Source: Candidatus Cloacimonetes bacterium 4572_55
GTDB lineage: Bacteria; 4572-55
Reading direction: 5' to 3'
NCBI GenBank assembly: GCA_002084765.1
Contig: NBMB01000034.1
Span: 4,775 to 68,569 of the forward strand
DNA length: 63,795 nucleotides
Part shown: positions 39,432-48,331 of the stretch, in pieces
How the letters are laid out: every line of letters begins with the position of its first letter
How positions within the stretch are numbered: position 1 is the first letter of the stretch
Made by a program: the position numbers and the translations under genes
The notes under the pieces: generated by a model
Database searches by the model: none
What the model was told of the DNA's origin: nothing
What the model saw: only the letters and a program-made list of their open reading frames with translations

Positions 39432-41780
39432 TCAATCCTCTTCTTTTTTCACAGAGTCCTCTTCTTTCACAGAGTCCTCTTCCTTTTTCACAGAGTCCTC
39501 TTCCTTTTTCACAGAATCCTCTTCCTTTTTCACAGAATCCTCTTCCTTTTTCACAGAATCCTCTTCCTTTTTCACAGAATCCTCTTCCTTTTTCACAGAG
39601 TCCTCTTCTTTCACAGAGTCCTCTTCTTTCACGGGTTCTGACGAAGAGGATTCCAGATCAGATTTTTGATCGGTTTCTTCCGATTTAGGCTCTTTATCCT
39701 TTTCTTCAGGCGGCGTTGACGTCGGTTTTTTCTTTGGCGTCTCCGCATTTTTCACATTGCCTTTGACCGGAGCCGTTTCTACAGGTTCCTCTGTGACTTT
39801 GAATTGGAATTTTTGACGAAACGCTTCCAACTCCTCCCGATCCTTACCGACGAAATACTCCTTCACACTTAAGACGATACGACGGTTTTGAGGATCGATT
39901 TCGATCACCTTGAGAGGAAGTGCGTCATTAATGGAAAAAACGTCGGCGGGTCTACTGATATCGTCTCTTGCCAAGTGTGAGAATGGGACAAAGCCCTCAA
40001 TCTCACCGGGCAATTCGACAATCAATCCCCGTTCCAACAAGCGGACGATTCGACCGGAAGTCACGGAACCGACTGGATTTTCCACGGCGATCTGTTCCCA
40101 CGGATCGTCGATAATCTGCTTGAGACCCAACGAGATCCGCTGATTTTCTTTATCGATATTCAATACGATAATCTCAACGTCCTCGCCTCTATTGACAATC
40201 TCGCTGGGGTGGCGCACCCGTTTTGTCCATGAAAGATCGGAGATATGAACCAGCCCGTCGATTCCCTCTTCCAATTCGACAAAAACACCGAAGTTTGTGA
40301 TATTTCGAACTTTACCGCAAATCTGGGCTCCGATCGGATATTTCTCATCCAGCGTTTCCCAGGGATTTGGTTCAGTTTGCTTCATGCCTAAGGAGATCTT
40401 TTCTTCCTCTCGATCGACTTTGAGCACCACAGCTTCGACCTCATCGCCCAGATTAGCAACTTTTGAGGGATGTTTAATCTGGCGAGTCCACGACATTTCG
40501 GAAATGTGGATCAAACCTTCCACGCCCTTTTCCAGCTCGACAAAAAGACCGTAGTCTGTGATGCTGACCACCTTGCCTTTGATCCGGTCAGCGACCGGAT
40601 ATTTCTCCTCGACCGATTCCCATGGATTGGGAGTCAATTGTCTTAATCCGAGAGATATACGTTCCCGCTCGCGATCAAAGTCGAGGATTTTGACATCGAT
40701 GTTCTCGCTTAATGCGACCAGCTCGGACGGATGGCTCACCCGACCCCATGACATGTCGGTGATATGCAGTAAGCCGTCAATACCGCCGAGATCGACAAAT
40801 GCGCCAAAGTCGGTAATATTTTTGACAACGCCCTGACGAACCTGATCCTTAGCGATCTGAGTGACAAGTTCCTTCTTGCGTTGCTCACGCTCTTCCTCAA
40901 GAACCGACCGTCGTGACACGACAATGTTTCGACGGCGTTTGTTCAGTTTGATGATCTTGAATTCCAGAATCTGACCGATTATGCTATCAAGGTCTGGCAC
41001 TTGTCGAATGTCGATTTGAGAACCGGGCAGAAAGGCGTCTACGCCCATCAGATCCACGACGACTCCGCCTTTGATCTTCCGTGTAAGGCAACCTGTTACC
41101 TTGTCGCCCGTGTCATAAGCGGTTTTGATGTGATCCCAAACTCTGAGAAAGTCGGCTTTCCGTTTTGATATAACGACAAGACCTTCTTGATTCTCGAATT
41201 TTTCCAGATAGACGTCGATTTCGTCGCCTACTTTACACTCCTCGGACTCCTTAAACTCGTCTAAAGAGATGCCTCCTTCGGATTTAAAGCCGACATCGAC
41301 GATCACTTCCTTGTCTGTGATCTGAATGATTCGACCCTTGACGATTTTGTCTTCCGCAATATCAGCCATGGATTCCTCATAGAGCGAAATCATTGCTTCC
41401 GGATCGTCTTCGGGGATGTCGCCATCCAGGTACCGGCGTCTTCTCTCTTCCTCGTCCTCCTCCTCGTCCTCAGCATCACCACCGTCGCCATCACCGTCGC
41501 CTCCGTCATCGTCATCGTCGAATTCATCAGATTCAGTAGCGGGATCGCTTTTCTCAAGCGCACCTTCGTCCGTCTGAATTGAATCATCCGAGTCATCCTC
41601 GATTTCATTCTTCGCAGGCGTCTCAGCAGGAGCCTCAACCGCCGCGTCTGGCGAAGCTTCAGGTTGACCGGAAACTTCAGTGTCCGCGTTGGATGTTTTC
41701 GATTCAGTTTCCGATTCAGTGGTTGTCGTCTGCTCCTCATTTTCAATAGGAGCCGTGTGTCCCGTTAACTCATTTGTCAT
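39432..41780 (-). CDS. rpsA: 30S ribosomal protein S1 with acidic N-terminal and repeat C-terminal extensions
   Basis: S1 helps mRNA bind the 30S subunit. Six S1 RNA-binding domains span about residues 145-655; the clearest are VKNITDFGAFVDLGGIDGLL, KGKVVSITDYGLFVELEKG and CGKVRNITNFGVFVELEEG. At 782 residues it is about 200 longer than a typical S1. The first 140 residues are highly acidic (DDDDDGGDGDGDGG, DEEEDEEERRRR). The C-terminus is a low-complexity tail made of ten VKEEDS or VKKEEDS units. AAGGAGG precedes the ATG. It lies downstream of cmk, the usual pairing. Confidence 0.97.
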   Translation of the reverse strand: MTNELTGHTAPIENEEQTTTTESETESKTSNADTEVSGQPEASPDAAVEAPAETPAKNEIEDDSDDSIQTDEGALEKSDPATESDEFDDDDDGGDGDGDGGDAEDEEEDEEERRRRYLDGDIPEDDPEAMISLYEESMADIAEDKIVKGRIIQITDKEVIVDVGFKSEGGISLDEFKESEECKVGDEIDVYLEKFENQEGLVVISKRKADFLRVWDHIKTAYDTGDKVTGCLTRKIKGGVVVDLMGVDAFLPGSQIDIRQVPDLDSIIGQILEFKIIKLNKRRRNIVVSRRSVLEEEREQRKKELVTQIAKDQVRQGVVKNITDFGAFVDLGGIDGLLHITDMSWGRVSHPSELVALSENIDVKILDFDRERERISLGLRQLTPNPWESVEEKYPVADRIKGKVVSITDYGLFVELEKGVEGLIHISEMSWTRQIKHPSKVANLGDEVEAVVLKVDREEEKISLGMKQTEPNPWETLDEKYPIGAQICGKVRNITNFGVFVELEEGIDGLVHISDLSWTKRVRHPSEIVNRGEDVEIIVLNIDKENQRISLGLKQIIDDPWEQIAVENPVGSVTSGRIVRLLERGLIVELPGEIEGFVPFSHLARDDISRPADVFSINDALPLKVIEIDPQNRRIVLSVKEYFVGKDREELEAFRQKFQFKVTEEPVETAPVKGNVKNAETPKKKPTSTPPEEKDKEPKSEETDQKSDLESSSSEPVKEEDSVKEEDSVKKEEDSVKKEEDSVKKEEDSVKKEEDSVKKEEDSVKKEEDSVKEEDSVKKEED
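39435..39633. repeat. In-frame 18/21-bp tandem repeat in the rpsA 3' end
   Basis: Ten units (seven of 21 bp and three of 18 bp, core tcctcttcctttttcacaga) encode VKKEEDS or VKEEDS. Four consecutive 21-mers are identical, so copy number is likely to vary without changing the frame. Confidence 0.95.
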
Positions 41781-41836
41781 AAAAAAAAATCCTCCTTAAA
41801 ATATATTTCTCTCTATTTATAAGAGAGTTATGGAAA

Positions 41837-42529
41837 TCAAATTTTCTTAATGCCTTGGCTCGCCAGTTCCAAGACCGCCTCTACTTGGCACTCAATAGTC
41901 ATGTTGGTGGTATCCAGCCGGAGAGCGTCGGGAGCGCAACTTAATGGGCTGTGGTCACGAGTGGAATCGAAGCGGTCCCGCGTTGCCAAACGGGCTGCCA
42001 GATCGTCTATCGAAGCATTCAAAGTGGCGGCTGACTGATCCTGGAGTTCTTTTTGTCTCCGTCTCGCCCGCTCCTCGATAGAGGCGACTAAGTACACCTT
42101 TACGTCGGCGTGAGGAAAAACAACCGTGCCGATGTCCCGACCATCTAAAACAACTCTCTCGTTTTTACTCATTTCTCGCTGCAGAGCGACAAGTCGCTCG
42201 CGGACTCTGGGAATGGCGGACACGCGAGAAACTTCTGCTGAGACTTCTTGCGAACGAATGTCGCTTGTGACCTCTTCGTCATCCAAAAATACTTTTATCG
42301 AAGTGTGGGCGGAATGATTGTCTTCTCGACGAAGTTCAATATGTGTCTCAGGCAGCAGCGCGGCGACATCTTCCTCAGTATATTGCGCTCCAAAGCGGCG
42401 AATTGTCTTTAGGGTGACGGCTCGGTACATGGCTCCGGTGTCAATATACATATATCCCAACTTATCCGCCACCAAACGGGCAGTGGTACTTTTCCCCGAA
42501 GCCGCGGGTCCGTCAATAGCAATAATCAA
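41837..42529 (-). CDS. cmk: Cytidylate kinase
   Basis: Cmk phosphorylates CMP and dCMP. The P-loop is IDGPAASGKSTTARL; substrate and lid motifs are YIDTGAMYRAVTL, VVLDGRDIGTVVFPHADVK and SIEERARRRQKEL. A TTG at 42529 with GAGG upstream gives 230 residues, the normal length, beginning directly before IIAIDGP. A GTG at 42565 or TTG at 42628 would add a non-conserved N-terminus; the true start is uncertain. rpsA follows 56 bp downstream, a conserved arrangement. Confidence 0.95.
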   Translation of the reverse strand: MIIAIDGPAASGKSTTARLVADKLGYMYIDTGAMYRAVTLKTIRRFGAQYTEEDVAALLPETHIELRREDNHSAHTSIKVFLDDEEVTSDIRSQEVSAEVSRVSAIPRVRERLVALQREMSKNERVVLDGRDIGTVVFPHADVKVYLVASIEERARRRQKELQDQSAATLNASIDDLAARLATRDRFDSTRDHSPLSCAPDALRLDTTNMTIECQVEAVLELASQGIKKI

Positions 42530-42637
42530 CGTTTCATCCTCGCATTGGATATGTTTCTCGCTCACGTCGTTCCACACATAAAAAGACGTTATGCCTCGAT
42601 AATTTATTACTTCATGGGGGATTGTCAAGAAAAATTT

Positions 42638-43801
42638 TTACCCGTTGGACAAATCGCTCCTTATATCAGCCCTTGCATCACTCCCAATAGAGCCCGATTC
42701 GCCCAACAGATTTGTCTCTTTTTCCAGCGATTTGGCAAAGTGGAGGGTCTGCGTGGGAAAGGCGAAACTCAGTCCCATCTCCTCGACAATTTCCATGATT
42801 CTCAGATTAATTTGCTGCCGAATGTCCAGATATTCCGCCCAACGAGTTGTTTTTGTAAAGTAATAGATCAGGATATCGAGCGATGAGTGACCAAATTCTG
42901 TAAAATTAACCAGAAGAAAATCTTGATTCACTCTCTCATCTGATCGCAGCAGTTCCCTGACCCGATTCACAAACGCTTTCATTTCTTCTGGCCGGGTCTG
43001 ATACGTCAGACCAATGATCATTTTTACTCGTCGCTTGGGCATTGCCGACCAATTTTCGATAATCCCTGAAGAAAAAAGTTTGTTTGGGATTGTCACCTGC
43101 GATTTTGCCCATGTGCGGACTCGGGTGGATCGCAGCCCGATCTGCTCCACATCGCCGTCCACACCTTGAAACTCTATCCAATCCCCGACGCGAAAGGGTC
43201 GGTCCGTGAACATGACAAATGTGCCAAATAAATTGGAGATGGAGTCTTGAGCCGCAAGCGCGATGGCAATACCGCCGATTCCAAGACCGGTCAACAGACT
43301 GCCGACTTCCACGCCCTGATTCTGGATGATCATAATTCCGCCGATGATCACCACCGTGACCCGAAGCGACTGCCGGATCAACGGTGAAAATTGTTGCATA
43401 ATTTCTTCTTCTTCATCGTCGGCAAATAGGGGATGAATCAGCTCTGTCACCAGGTCCATCATCCGATATAGAGTCCAGATAGCGATCAGAGAAAGCGCGA
43501 CTGTGTAGCCTTTGCTGAGCATTTTGTTTATGGAATCGAAGTTTAATATGGCGATAGCAAAGTAAAGTCCAACGCTCAGGAACAGGGCGCTGATCGGTGC
43601 TTGGATAGCCTGAACAAAAAGATCATCATATTTAAACCGGGTCTTCTTTGCCCAACGGGTCAACAAGCGGCTGATATATCTGTCAAACAGCTTGCGGGTG
43701 ATCAATGAAAGCAGAACGATCAGAATAGGGAGAATAATTTTGTATATCTCCAAATCGAATCCGAACGGCTTGTATTTTATATAGTCTAAAAAAGTCTCCA
43801 T
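42638..43801 (-). CDS. MscS-family mechanosensitive channel
   Basis: This 387-residue small-conductance channel protects against osmotic downshock. There are about five hydrophobic segments before the pore helix SLLTGLGIGGIAIALAAQD. The family beta domain follows: FVMFTDRPFRVGDWIEFQGV, LRSTRVRTWAKSQVTIPNKL and the alpha-beta C-terminal cage. The pore-helix Gly/Ala pattern is typical of MscS. It lies upstream of cmk in the same direction. Confidence 0.93.
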   Translation of the reverse strand: METFLDYIKYKPFGFDLEIYKIILPILIVLLSLITRKLFDRYISRLLTRWAKKTRFKYDDLFVQAIQAPISALFLSVGLYFAIAILNFDSINKMLSKGYTVALSLIAIWTLYRMMDLVTELIHPLFADDEEEEIMQQFSPLIRQSLRVTVVIIGGIMIIQNQGVEVGSLLTGLGIGGIAIALAAQDSISNLFGTFVMFTDRPFRVGDWIEFQGVDGDVEQIGLRSTRVRTWAKSQVTIPNKLFSSGIIENWSAMPKRRVKMIIGLTYQTRPEEMKAFVNRVRELLRSDERVNQDFLLVNFTEFGHSSLDILIYYFTKTTRWAEYLDIRQQINLRIMEIVEEMGLSFAFPTQTLHFAKSLEKETNLLGESGSIGSDARADIRSDLSNG

Positions 43802-43888
43802 ATTTTTCCTTAATCTTAATTTATCCGCGTCTATGTCTATTCGCGTGCATGAGCGGATGAGCGAATGAATAGTTACAATATATTAATG

Positions 43889-46123
43889 TCACTGGTAGCG
43901 AATCCGGCGATAGAGACCAATGGTGAAACCAACGATACAGAGGATCGATCCGAGCCAGAGCGCGCTCATAAAGGGCTTCTTGCTGACCTGGACAATCACT
44001 TGTTCTGGTTTGCCGGGGATCATCTCGGAATCCTGCGTAAAATTGTTAAATTCAAGGCGAATACTTCTTTGGTCCGCATTTAAATCAAGCAATTTTATTG
44101 TTGGCGGCTCCCCGTCGAACCCGGCTTCCTCTGGAAAGGGGACCGGCTCGGACTCCATCCCTTCTTGGGTCATGCGTAGGAAAGGAGATACGTCGAAGCT
44201 CAACGAATCCTTGCTGAATCGGAGAAGGGCTTTGACCGAAAAATTGCCAGATTGTTCGTGATCGCCTCCCATCACGAATTTTTCAAAATAGATATCGTAT
44301 CCCCCAAGGGCGAGTCGATCCCCTTTTGTCATCAAGAGTTGATCGGGGCTGTGCGCGTCGGATCCGGGGACGATCTCCAACGGCGATATATAGAGATCGA
44401 ACCATGTCGTGGGCATAATATCCGGCTCGCGCATCATGCCTCGTTCCCGATCATTCAGATAGAATCGGGGCTGTGCATGAAAGACGGTTTCTCCACCCAG
44501 GACTTGCAGGCCAAGCATATCCTTACCGTCCGGCATAGGGTTGAGACCGGTATAGATGAATTGGTAGCCGAGTGCTTCTGTCGGCTCAGTATTTTCATCG
44601 GACCGATCCAAAGTCAAGATTTCGCTCTGTTCCATTGTCCCGGAAATGAGGATGCCCGCAAACATCAAACCCAGTCCGAGATGCGAGAGTGCCGCGCCGC
44701 TAAATGCCCAGTTGGAACGCAACTGCCGAATGAATACGATCCCGCCGCTCCAGAATGCAAACGCTGACGCGGTGATAAATACAAGCTGGCTGGGACCGGT
44801 GATCTTGAACAGAAACGCCATTGCCGCAGAGATGAGGGTCAAAATCAGGGAAGGGATCAGTCTTTTGATAACCGATTGATCCGATTCTGTCCAAAAAAGG
44901 AAGGACGTTAGTCCCATCAGGAACACCATTATCACGCCAAAAGGAAAATTGACTCGATTATAATAGGAGATGTCCACTTGCGCTGGGTCTCCAAAAATAG
45001 AGGTCAATATGGGAGAGGATGTGCCGATAAAAATCAAAGTGGTAGACGCCATCAGCGTGATAATGCCCGCCACCAGCATATTTTGGCGATTGGGGCGGGA
45101 GAAATCCACGGGGTTTGATGGGATTGATGGAAATCGCCACAAAAAGAGAGCCAAACCGACTGTCAAAAACGATGTGAGGAACATCGATAGGATCGAACTG
45201 TTTCCCAGATCAGTAAAAGAATGCACGGAAAAATCCTGTAGGACTCCGCTTCTGGTCAGGAATGTGGAGTAAATGACCAGGACAAAAAAGGAAATAGAGA
45301 GGATAAAATTGGTTCGTTGCAGCACGCCTTTTTGTCTTTGAGCCGCGAAACTGTGGATTAAGGCGATGCTCACCATCCACGGAATAAGCGAGGAGTTTTC
45401 AACTGGATCCCAACCCCAGTATCCACCCCATCCCAAAACTTCATAGGACCAAAACGCTCCAAGAATGATGCCCGCTCCTAATGTGATGGACGCGAAAATC
45501 GTCCATGGAAAAGCGGGGATGATCCATTCCCCATAGTCCCTTTTGATCAATGCAGCAAGAGCGATGATAAAAGGAAATGTCGCCGCGGCAAATCCAATAA
45601 ATAGAATCGGCGGATGGATCACCATCCATGGATTTTGTAGCAACGGGTTCAAGCCCGCGCCTTCTTGCGGGACCCCAGGCAAAAGGGTAAAGGGGCTGAT
45701 TTTCATTAATAAAATCAGAAAAAATATGACGATTAGATTAAGAAATATCATGGCGATCGGGACGAGACGGCGTGAAGTTTTGATAAAAACGACGCCCATC
45801 CAAACTAAGAACAGGAGCCATAGTAAAAATGACCCTTCCTGCCCTGCCCAAAAAGAAGAAATGAGGTAGCCTATATGCAAATCCGAAGATGAATAGCTAT
45901 AAATATATTTTACTTCAAAGTTATGAGTAAAAATTAAATACATCAAATAGACGGAAGCCACGGTCACAGAGATGACAATGAGATAATAGGCGATTCGGGC
46001 AAGAAAGGCGATCAGCCTTTTTTGGTCCGAGGTGAATTTTTTATAGTTCATGCCGCCGTATAATACAGCGGAGATCAGGGCGAATAAAAAACCAATTATA
46101 ATTAAAACTTTTCCAAGAATCAC
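43889..46123 (-). CDS. ccmF: Cytochrome c-type biogenesis protein CcmF
   Basis: CcmF is the heme lyase core of system I cytochrome c maturation. It has many membrane helices; the tryptophan-rich heme-handling signature is GWGGYWGWDPVENSSLIPWM, and SSFWAGQEGSFLLWLLFLVW lies earlier. Histidines in HPPILFIGF and ALIHSFAAQRQ are candidate heme ligands. At 744 residues it is somewhat longer than average, with a periplasmic C-terminal domain (SALWLGSILCIVGFTIGL at the end). No other ccm genes are adjacent. Confidence 0.95.
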   Translation of the reverse strand: MILGKVLIIIGFLFALISAVLYGGMNYKKFTSDQKRLIAFLARIAYYLIVISVTVASVYLMYLIFTHNFEVKYIYSYSSSDLHIGYLISSFWAGQEGSFLLWLLFLVWMGVVFIKTSRRLVPIAMIFLNLIVIFFLILLMKISPFTLLPGVPQEGAGLNPLLQNPWMVIHPPILFIGFAAATFPFIIALAALIKRDYGEWIIPAFPWTIFASITLGAGIILGAFWSYEVLGWGGYWGWDPVENSSLIPWMVSIALIHSFAAQRQKGVLQRTNFILSISFFVLVIYSTFLTRSGVLQDFSVHSFTDLGNSSILSMFLTSFLTVGLALFLWRFPSIPSNPVDFSRPNRQNMLVAGIITLMASTTLIFIGTSSPILTSIFGDPAQVDISYYNRVNFPFGVIMVFLMGLTSFLFWTESDQSVIKRLIPSLILTLISAAMAFLFKITGPSQLVFITASAFAFWSGGIVFIRQLRSNWAFSGAALSHLGLGLMFAGILISGTMEQSEILTLDRSDENTEPTEALGYQFIYTGLNPMPDGKDMLGLQVLGGETVFHAQPRFYLNDRERGMMREPDIMPTTWFDLYISPLEIVPGSDAHSPDQLLMTKGDRLALGGYDIYFEKFVMGGDHEQSGNFSVKALLRFSKDSLSFDVSPFLRMTQEGMESEPVPFPEEAGFDGEPPTIKLLDLNADQRSIRLEFNNFTQDSEMIPGKPEQVIVQVSKKPFMSALWLGSILCIVGFTIGLYRRIRYQ

Positions 46124-46168
46124 GAAGGGTTTTCTCCATTAATTTAAGAAGTTACAGAATTTACCGAT

Positions 46169-47791
46169 TTAAAAAACTTTGATCAATTCCATACCGATTT
46201 GATGCGCTTGATAGTCCTGTTTCTCTCCAGACTCCACGTCATGATTTTCCAATTTCCACATCAGAGTGGCGGTTAAAGAACGGGAAAAATACCAACGGAA
46301 CCGATTTATCCATGTCAACCGAGTATAGGATTGTCCCGCTGACGCGGTCTCCGAATCGGTATAACGCGTGTCGGATTCCCAACGCAACTTGGTGGGGATA
46401 ATTTCTAATTCGACGATCGAATAGCCCACAAAAATCTTTTGAGTTTGATCCAGGTCCGGGAATTTGAATTTGTTATAGACCATCCCCGGAGAGAAAGTCA
46501 GCCGTTGAAAAAAACGTCCGCTAAAGTTCACGGAAACAGTCTGTTCGTCCGAGCTGACTTGCACCACGCTGGTGTCCGGTAAGCTTTGGTCGTCTACATT
46601 TTGCAGCGTAAAACTCATATTTCCCCGCAAATTTTTTGTCAGTCGGTGGGTCACGTCGATTATTGCCCGCGAGGTGGAGCGATCTATTTTGACCGAGTCG
46701 TTTAGGGAGGGGCTGAGTTCGGATTGATAACGCATGGAAAACGAAATATTCGGCAGACCGGAACGTATCAAGCGCAACCGTCCATGGATCACGTCTGTCG
46801 TCACGGTGAGGAGTTGGTCGTCGTTCAAATTATCTTTGTACTGTTCATATTCCGAGGTCACGAGGAAAAAATTGGGTTTGGAGTACCCAGCTCCAACCAT
46901 CGGACCTTCTCGATCCCGCGCCAAATATGGATAGCCGGTCGAATAAAAATCAGCTCCCACGCGTTGCCAACGCGCCCAACCGCGAATATTTCCAGTCCGC
47001 CCCTCCACGCGCAGCCGGTAGACTTCATCCGAGACCCCGTCGCTGTTCGCCAGTGACGAATCGGTTTGGCTATGAGCCGCCTCTGCATGAATCACGATCT
47101 TTCTCGAAAGCAATCGAGATAGGACGCTTGCTTCTACCACATGATTTTCCAGTGGCAGAGAGGTTTGTCTCTCTTCATCAATTGACTCCTCTATGTCTTT
47201 TCCTCCGGCATAAGTGGCTCGCACTTCCAGATTTGGATTTAACTCAGCCGTTGCTTTGCCCATCCACTGGACTCGACGGTACGTAGATGAGGTGGCTCGT
47301 TGATTATACAACCCATCCAGACGGTCGCCCTTCTCCTCTGGACTATTTGATTCGCCGACAAACATATCGAGCCGATATTTGGAATTGGTCCGCCGCTGCC
47401 CGTCCAAACCGAACTGAAAGCGCGCCCCACGAATCAATCTGTTGTTGACTGTCAACGGGTTATCGATTATAAAAAAATCGCCGAGATTGACCTCCCATTT
47501 TTTCCCTTCCAGAGAGAGCGCAAAAAGGTCCACTACGGTATGGTTCCATTTATTGTGGTGTAGCATCGAATTCAGAGTCACGTCAACCGAACCATACCTG
47601 CCGAGCAACATCAACTGAAATTCCGGCTCAGAATCGGGAATAATTAAGGACGCAGTGTCGTTGTCGGTAGTCGCGTAACAATAGGTCAGCCCGCTTCGCC
47701 CGGAGAGATTGGAGTCTGCGTCGACCGTAGCGACGCCGATGGCGGCAAGTGAGAGAAAAAATATCAAAAATAGCAATTTTTTGCGGCGCAT
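46169..47791 (-). CDS. Outer-membrane beta-barrel-like protein
   Basis: This 540-residue protein has a signal peptide (KLLFLIFFLSLAAIGVATVDA) followed by a long series of amphipathic strands with aromatic ends, for example RYQSELSPSLNDSVKID, RFFQRLTFSPGMVYNKF and SRSLTATLMWKLENHD. It ends IGMELIKVF, close to the C-terminal phenylalanine rule for barrel proteins. No family is recognised. It precedes ccmF by 45 bp in the same direction, so it may belong to an electron-transfer or envelope unit, but this is only context. Confidence 0.75.
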   Translation of the reverse strand: MRRKKLLFLIFFLSLAAIGVATVDADSNLSGRSGLTYCYATTDNDTASLIIPDSEPEFQLMLLGRYGSVDVTLNSMLHHNKWNHTVVDLFALSLEGKKWEVNLGDFFIIDNPLTVNNRLIRGARFQFGLDGQRRTNSKYRLDMFVGESNSPEEKGDRLDGLYNQRATSSTYRRVQWMGKATAELNPNLEVRATYAGGKDIEESIDEERQTSLPLENHVVEASVLSRLLSRKIVIHAEAAHSQTDSSLANSDGVSDEVYRLRVEGRTGNIRGWARWQRVGADFYSTGYPYLARDREGPMVGAGYSKPNFFLVTSEYEQYKDNLNDDQLLTVTTDVIHGRLRLIRSGLPNISFSMRYQSELSPSLNDSVKIDRSTSRAIIDVTHRLTKNLRGNMSFTLQNVDDQSLPDTSVVQVSSDEQTVSVNFSGRFFQRLTFSPGMVYNKFKFPDLDQTQKIFVGYSIVELEIIPTKLRWESDTRYTDSETASAGQSYTRLTWINRFRWYFSRSLTATLMWKLENHDVESGEKQDYQAHQIGMELIKVF

Positions 47792-48331
47792 AGCTTAACT
47801 CCTTCTCAATATATTTAAGTGAATATAGTCCGATAAAATACCACACAATTTATTTTACGGACTCCCGCTCGATTATTGACTAAGGTGACGCAAGGTTACG
47901 GTGGTCTTACATCTTCAACAAAAAGGCGGACGACGACGGAGCAGAAAGGCGGCGGGATCGGTCGACAGGAAAGATCGACGGCAACGACCCGAATCTTAAA
48001 AAATTGCGGTCTCGACCTTGAAGCTAGACCCCTCTCCGAACAATGTCGAACAATTTAATATATACGATACTTATTTGCAAGCGTCAATCAATAAAATTCG
48101 TAAAATCGTTAAAAGGGCGCATTGGAATTTCGTTTTTTCCCGAATCTTTCAATCAGATGGATCCTTAAAGAACTGAGGTTCGCGAGAGTTTATCAAACTG
48201 TGCTTCATTAAAATGAAAAATGAACGGTTTGCTCAAGCCTCCTGTCGATTCTCTCGTAAATTAGTCGTAAATTAGATGGATATTTTGATATCCAATGACT
48301 CTCCGAAGACATCTCATGGGGGAATTTTAAC
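47792..48331. other. 540-bp divergent intergenic region
   Basis: It lies between the barrel gene (minus) and the radical SAM gene (plus). A 60-codon frame (47876-48058) is rich in Thr, Arg and Gly, with no ribosome site, and is not called. A 20-codon frame at 48213-48275 ending in a gtaaattag direct repeat lacks a ribosome site. No tRNA, riboswitch or clear promoter was recognised. Confidence 0.55.

Noticed and set aside
39418-39669. Plus-strand ORF of repeated SSSFFTE units
   Set aside because: It is the antisense reading of the rpsA repeat tail.
47876-48058. 60-codon ORF and a c-di-GMP riboswitch-like look (gacgcaaggttacggtgg)
   Set aside because: The bases do not form the GEMM core or its tetraloop-receptor pairing, and the ORF lacks a ribosome site.
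48213-48275. 20-codon ORF as a precursor peptide for the radical SAM enzyme
   Set aside because: No ribosome site and no leader/core pattern; it ends in a direct repeat, so support is too weak.
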